This document shows, piece by piece, positions 14,801 through 15,812 of a DNA stretch of 15,812 bases. This DNA is from an uncultured Kiritimatiellota bacterium. Its GTDB lineage: Bacteria > Verrucomicrobiota > Kiritimatiellia > RFP12 > UBA1067. Where the stretch lies: positions 1 through 15,812 of the forward strand of contig CAKULR010000014.1 in assembly GCA_934667295.1 (NCBI GenBank). The letters run 5' to 3'. The position numbers and the translations under genes were made by a program. How positions within the stretch are numbered: the stretch's first letter is position 1; each line of letters starts with the position of its first letter. The notes under the pieces are model-generated. The model saw nothing but the letters and a program-made list of their open reading frames with translations, made no database searches and had not been told where the DNA came from.

Positions 14801-15076
14801 GTTGACCGCAAGTTCCTCTATTCCTACTGGCGCGACTGCTTCGCGAACAACCAGCAGCTGTTCCTGATCTTCGTGCGGGCCGAGTCGAACGCGCTGGGCG
14901 GTCCGGGCGAGGGCACGCCCGCGCAGCAGGGCGGCCGGGCCGTGGCGCTCGTCTGGCGCAACCCGTCCGCGACGCGGCAGGAAGGGCGCACCTTCGACGC
15001 CCAGCAGACGTACAATTCGAGCGGTGAGCGGGAGCCGCACCAGACGCGCGTGCTGTTCTACCACCAGTTTGACTGA
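11849..15076 (+). CDS. Giant GspK/PilX-like protein (Verru_Chthon cassette A-like)
   Basis: A 1075-aa protein starting at ATG 11849, which overlaps the previous stop as ATGA and has GGGGGA just upstream. The N-terminus is prepilin-like but without Glu at +5: a short basic leader to Gly9, then SALLIVLGFLSFMVVSAVAF and a helix to about 33. Lack of Glu+5 is the known mark of GspK, which sits at the pseudopilus tip. The next helix (HLVHAALAEAIARVDDAVRG, 51-70) and GRFAFCAVNVSDYFDVN (169-185) match the GspK/PilX pattern of strand plus VxDxxxxxxN. The remaining about 850 residues are unrecognised, with 13 cysteines in all and Gly/Asn-rich loops. GspK is usually near 300-350 aa. By size and context it resembles Verru_Chthon cassette protein A, from memory. 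It could carry a tip, adhesin or substrate-binding function; that is inference. Confidence 0.8.
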   Translation: MTTSSRKSGSALLIVLGFLSFMVVSAVAFAIYMRAERMPSSALRRAVATRHLVHAALAEAIARVDDAVRGDPFPGLCDTNTDFTAKGAYTYRDQRGQAMDVWQGRVFMPPDPLGGTISRETRFAPVTETVSVLTLEGLGYLPPGLVNDVRFLSRSSWTAQWQQLPFDAGRFAFCAVNVSDYFDVNRVWANRGRTSEAGGRLSLGYLLDPSFNPTAGNAASVGDVVNFGSDPALFDRFVHSARPSGDDRGNDNTQAVGSTTPYVSLLDYNLALGSSGGSASLMPLFYNWIDRSSQASYYQENSQQAKSAARQPFVTESVATNESWQVDLATAKGQPFYGRNLTPSQNVRVSDVVNYNSEFFRQVFAGGSKILSPLDYVTLYDYLDHDDIPLSLAAPCVERVPMVAALEQTVQFTPGAMPAKPGPTTAGGPNQPKTSITYFDVDRNWFQPGVLTTVVAFPFKHGKTRNNRLSGGTFRAQALVRLFLAPAGLTARSPIAAQLRPQNEADWTKREDAFSFNGQNGVFMLSVRSQEVSLTLPNNVEDEADAYCTGGGGSGIVAIPVNFGDLTFPGDLHMLTVKTSQDCNDQGVPVGQETKTYTLNIRPFIDDNGALPNGAADISETEFNAVAGIEVVPYVCAWVRIVNDDGTVDLVPAYPEDDVLNGGAGGDPVLSTYGGSSAPLMRFVGDNVSFSLQAIAGGSFSGGTPEWKPKSLYTVDPRFNWAPESWYASDQSGVTFEKWLDATRSAVGMGTDSTRDEDIFLFTSNQGVLQSLGEFAFLPRLCENGAELISGSGFDGVERTAAKDVANFACMWRSYPVDRNWYAQWAAQRIGRSAERECLVNPYTDDRAVMMAAFANTPVDYWAAGRNMQSDCALRKDGANMINETDPWVTTAADALKYAFCSKSDDSGDRLACQDLMSFTDLIMKQMRVRTLELMNSNMGNSNWNPANAWEEVWDELAWDISQNGNSVTKFLGVDLQNGIALHSVDRKFLYSYWRDCFANNQQLFLIFVRAESNALGGPGEGTPAQQGGRAVALVWRNPSATRQEGRTFDAQQTYNSSGEREPHQTRVLFYHQFD

Positions 15077-15091
15077 CGGGAGAGTGAAACG

Positions 15092-15655
15092 ATGTTGACC
15101 GAAGAGCAGAAGGCCGAAGTGGCGAAGTGGTTCGCGGCGGGTGCGTCGCTGGACGAGATCCAGAAGCGGATGAAGACCGAGTTCGGCGTCCACATGACGT
15201 ACCTCGACCTCCGCCTCATGGTGGCCGACCTCCCCCAGCCCGTGGAAGCGCCCACCGAGGACCCCACCCCCGCCGACCCCGACCGCGACGCCGACTCCAC
15301 CCGCGCCGACCTCACCCGCGATGACGACCCCACCCGCGACGGCTCGGCGCGCAATGTACCCGCGCCGCCTCGGCGCGTGGCGTCCGAAAGTGATGCGTCC
15401 TCCGACGCCCCCTCCCCCACCCCCCCCGCCCCCGCCTCGGACCTCACGGTGGAGGTGGACGCCCTCACGATTCCCGGCACGTTCGCAAGCGGAGCGGTGA
15501 CGTTCTCGGACGGCACGAAGGCGAAGTGGTACCTTGACCAGCAGGGGCGTCTGGGCCTCGGCGATCTGCCGCAGGGCTACCGTCCGTCGCCGAGCGACGC
15601 GGCGCTCTTCCAGGCCCGCCTTGTGGAGGCCCTCCGTTCCCGCGGTCTCGCGTAG
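15092..15655 (+). CDS. Small conserved protein of unknown function with an in-frame repeat insertion
   Basis: A 187-aa soluble-looking protein with no signal sequence. Residues 1-50 (MLTEEQKAEVAKWFAAGASL, then IQKRMKTEFGVHMTYLDLRL) form a helical, possibly helix-turn-helix-like module. Residues 121-187 (TVEVDALTIPGTFASGAVTF, then DGTKAKWYLDQQGRLGL and QGYRP) form a compact strand-rich domain. I remember this two-part architecture from uncharacterised PVC-group proteins but cannot assign a function. The linker between them is low complexity: Asp/Arg/Thr-rich at about 58-84, then 14 residues (85-98, SARNVPAPPRRVAS) encoded by dispersed repeat A, then Pro/Ala/Ser-rich. GGGAGAG (15078-15084) sits 7 bases before the ATG, 15 bases past the GspK-like stop, so it is probably cotranscribed. 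It might regulate or assist the pilus system; that is only context. Confidence 0.8.
   Translation: MLTEEQKAEVAKWFAAGASLDEIQKRMKTEFGVHMTYLDLRLMVADLPQPVEAPTEDPTPADPDRDADSTRADLTRDDDPTRDGSARNVPAPPRRVASESDASSDAPSPTPPAPASDLTVEVDALTIPGTFASGAVTFSDGTKAKWYLDQQGRLGLGDLPQGYRPSPSDAALFQARLVEALRSRGLA
15345..15385 (+). repeat. Dispersed hairpin repeat A, copy 3 (short form, inside a gene)
   Basis: A 41-bp copy with the CGCGCCG/CGGCGCG stem, CCT loop and GTCC tail, the same subtype as the inverted copy at 5117-5155. It is read in frame as residues 85-98 of the small conserved protein, in a linker that tolerates it. Confidence 0.9.
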
Positions 15656-15658
15656 CGC

Positions 15659-15677
15659 GCGTGGGGCTTCCCCATGC
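15659..15677 (+). terminator. Possible terminator hairpin of the pseudopilin operon
   Basis: GCGTGGGG-CTT-CCCCATGC forms an 8-bp stem (one G-T pair) four bases after the last stop codon. No T-run follows, so intrinsic termination is doubtful; it may simply stabilise the 3' end. Confidence 0.35.
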
Positions 15678-15715
15678 GACGCCCCGGCGCGCGAAACCGC
15701 TGTTGCACGATGGCC

Positions 15716-15762
15716 CGGCGCGCAATGTACCCGCGCCGCCCTCGGCGCGTGGCGCTGTGGGG
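15716..15762 (+). repeat. Dispersed hairpin repeat A, copy 4 (long form)
   Basis: A 47-bp copy with CCCT loop and GCTGTGGGG tail, 46 of 47 identical to copy 1 about 11.3 kb away. It lies 60 bases after the last gene of the operon. Confidence 0.9.
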
Positions 15763-15812
15763 CGTGGGTCCTGCCCCTCTGCTGTAGCGTGTGCGAATGG
15801 TACGTGCGGGCC

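Larger units (their letters stand above)
15656..15812. other. Downstream noncoding stretch to window end
   Basis: After the last stop codon there is no supportable gene before the window edge. It contains a candidate hairpin at 15659-15677 and repeat A copy 4. An ATG at 15797 opens only five codons before the edge and is not called. Confidence 0.5.

Noticed and set aside
12815..15193. A 792-codon open frame on the minus strand
   Set aside because: It is antisense to the GspK-like gene, has no recognisable domain and shows shadow-frame composition.

Overview
The window is a high-GC bacterial chromosomal segment with two divergent operons separated by about 1.3 kb of repeat-packed, gene-free DNA. 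The likely source is the PVC superphylum, most plausibly Kiritimatiellota or a neighbouring Verrucomicrobiota lineage. This is inferred from the many prepilin-type genes, a set resembling the 'Verru_Chthon cassette' families, the short hairpin repeats scattered between genes, and a small conserved protein I associate with PVC genomes. No marker gene proves the assignment.

Left operon (minus strand, about 4046 down to 1): an outer-membrane TolC-type lipoprotein, a MacA/HlyD-type periplasmic adaptor, a MacB/LolD-type ABC ATPase, and the first 27 codons of an ABC permease that runs off the window. Together these form a tripartite export or efflux machine spanning both membranes. A good sigma70-like promoter places the predicted transcription start at, or one base before, the first ATG, so this mRNA may be leaderless.

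Middle (about 4082-5322): no convincing gene. It holds at least four dispersed or palindromic repeat families, three of them in inverted copies inside this block, a purine-rich 15-bp tandem array and several small perfect hairpins.

Right operon (plus strand, 5415-15655): a GspF/PilC inner-membrane platform protein, then seven genes with canonical class III (prepilin) signal sequences, a 1075-residue GspK/PilX-like protein, and a small conserved protein of unknown function. Most junctions are ATGA overlaps or gaps of 1-20 bases, so the genes are probably cotranscribed from a promoter at 5323-5351. The H-I-J-K-like order recalls a type II secretion minor-pseudopilin operon, but with extra GspG-like members and unusually large proteins. 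No secretin, GspE ATPase, GspL/M or prepilin peptidase is in the window, so the apparatus must draw these from elsewhere or work differently. The last gene carries a copy of the dispersed hairpin repeat translated in frame. A further copy lies just downstream of it.
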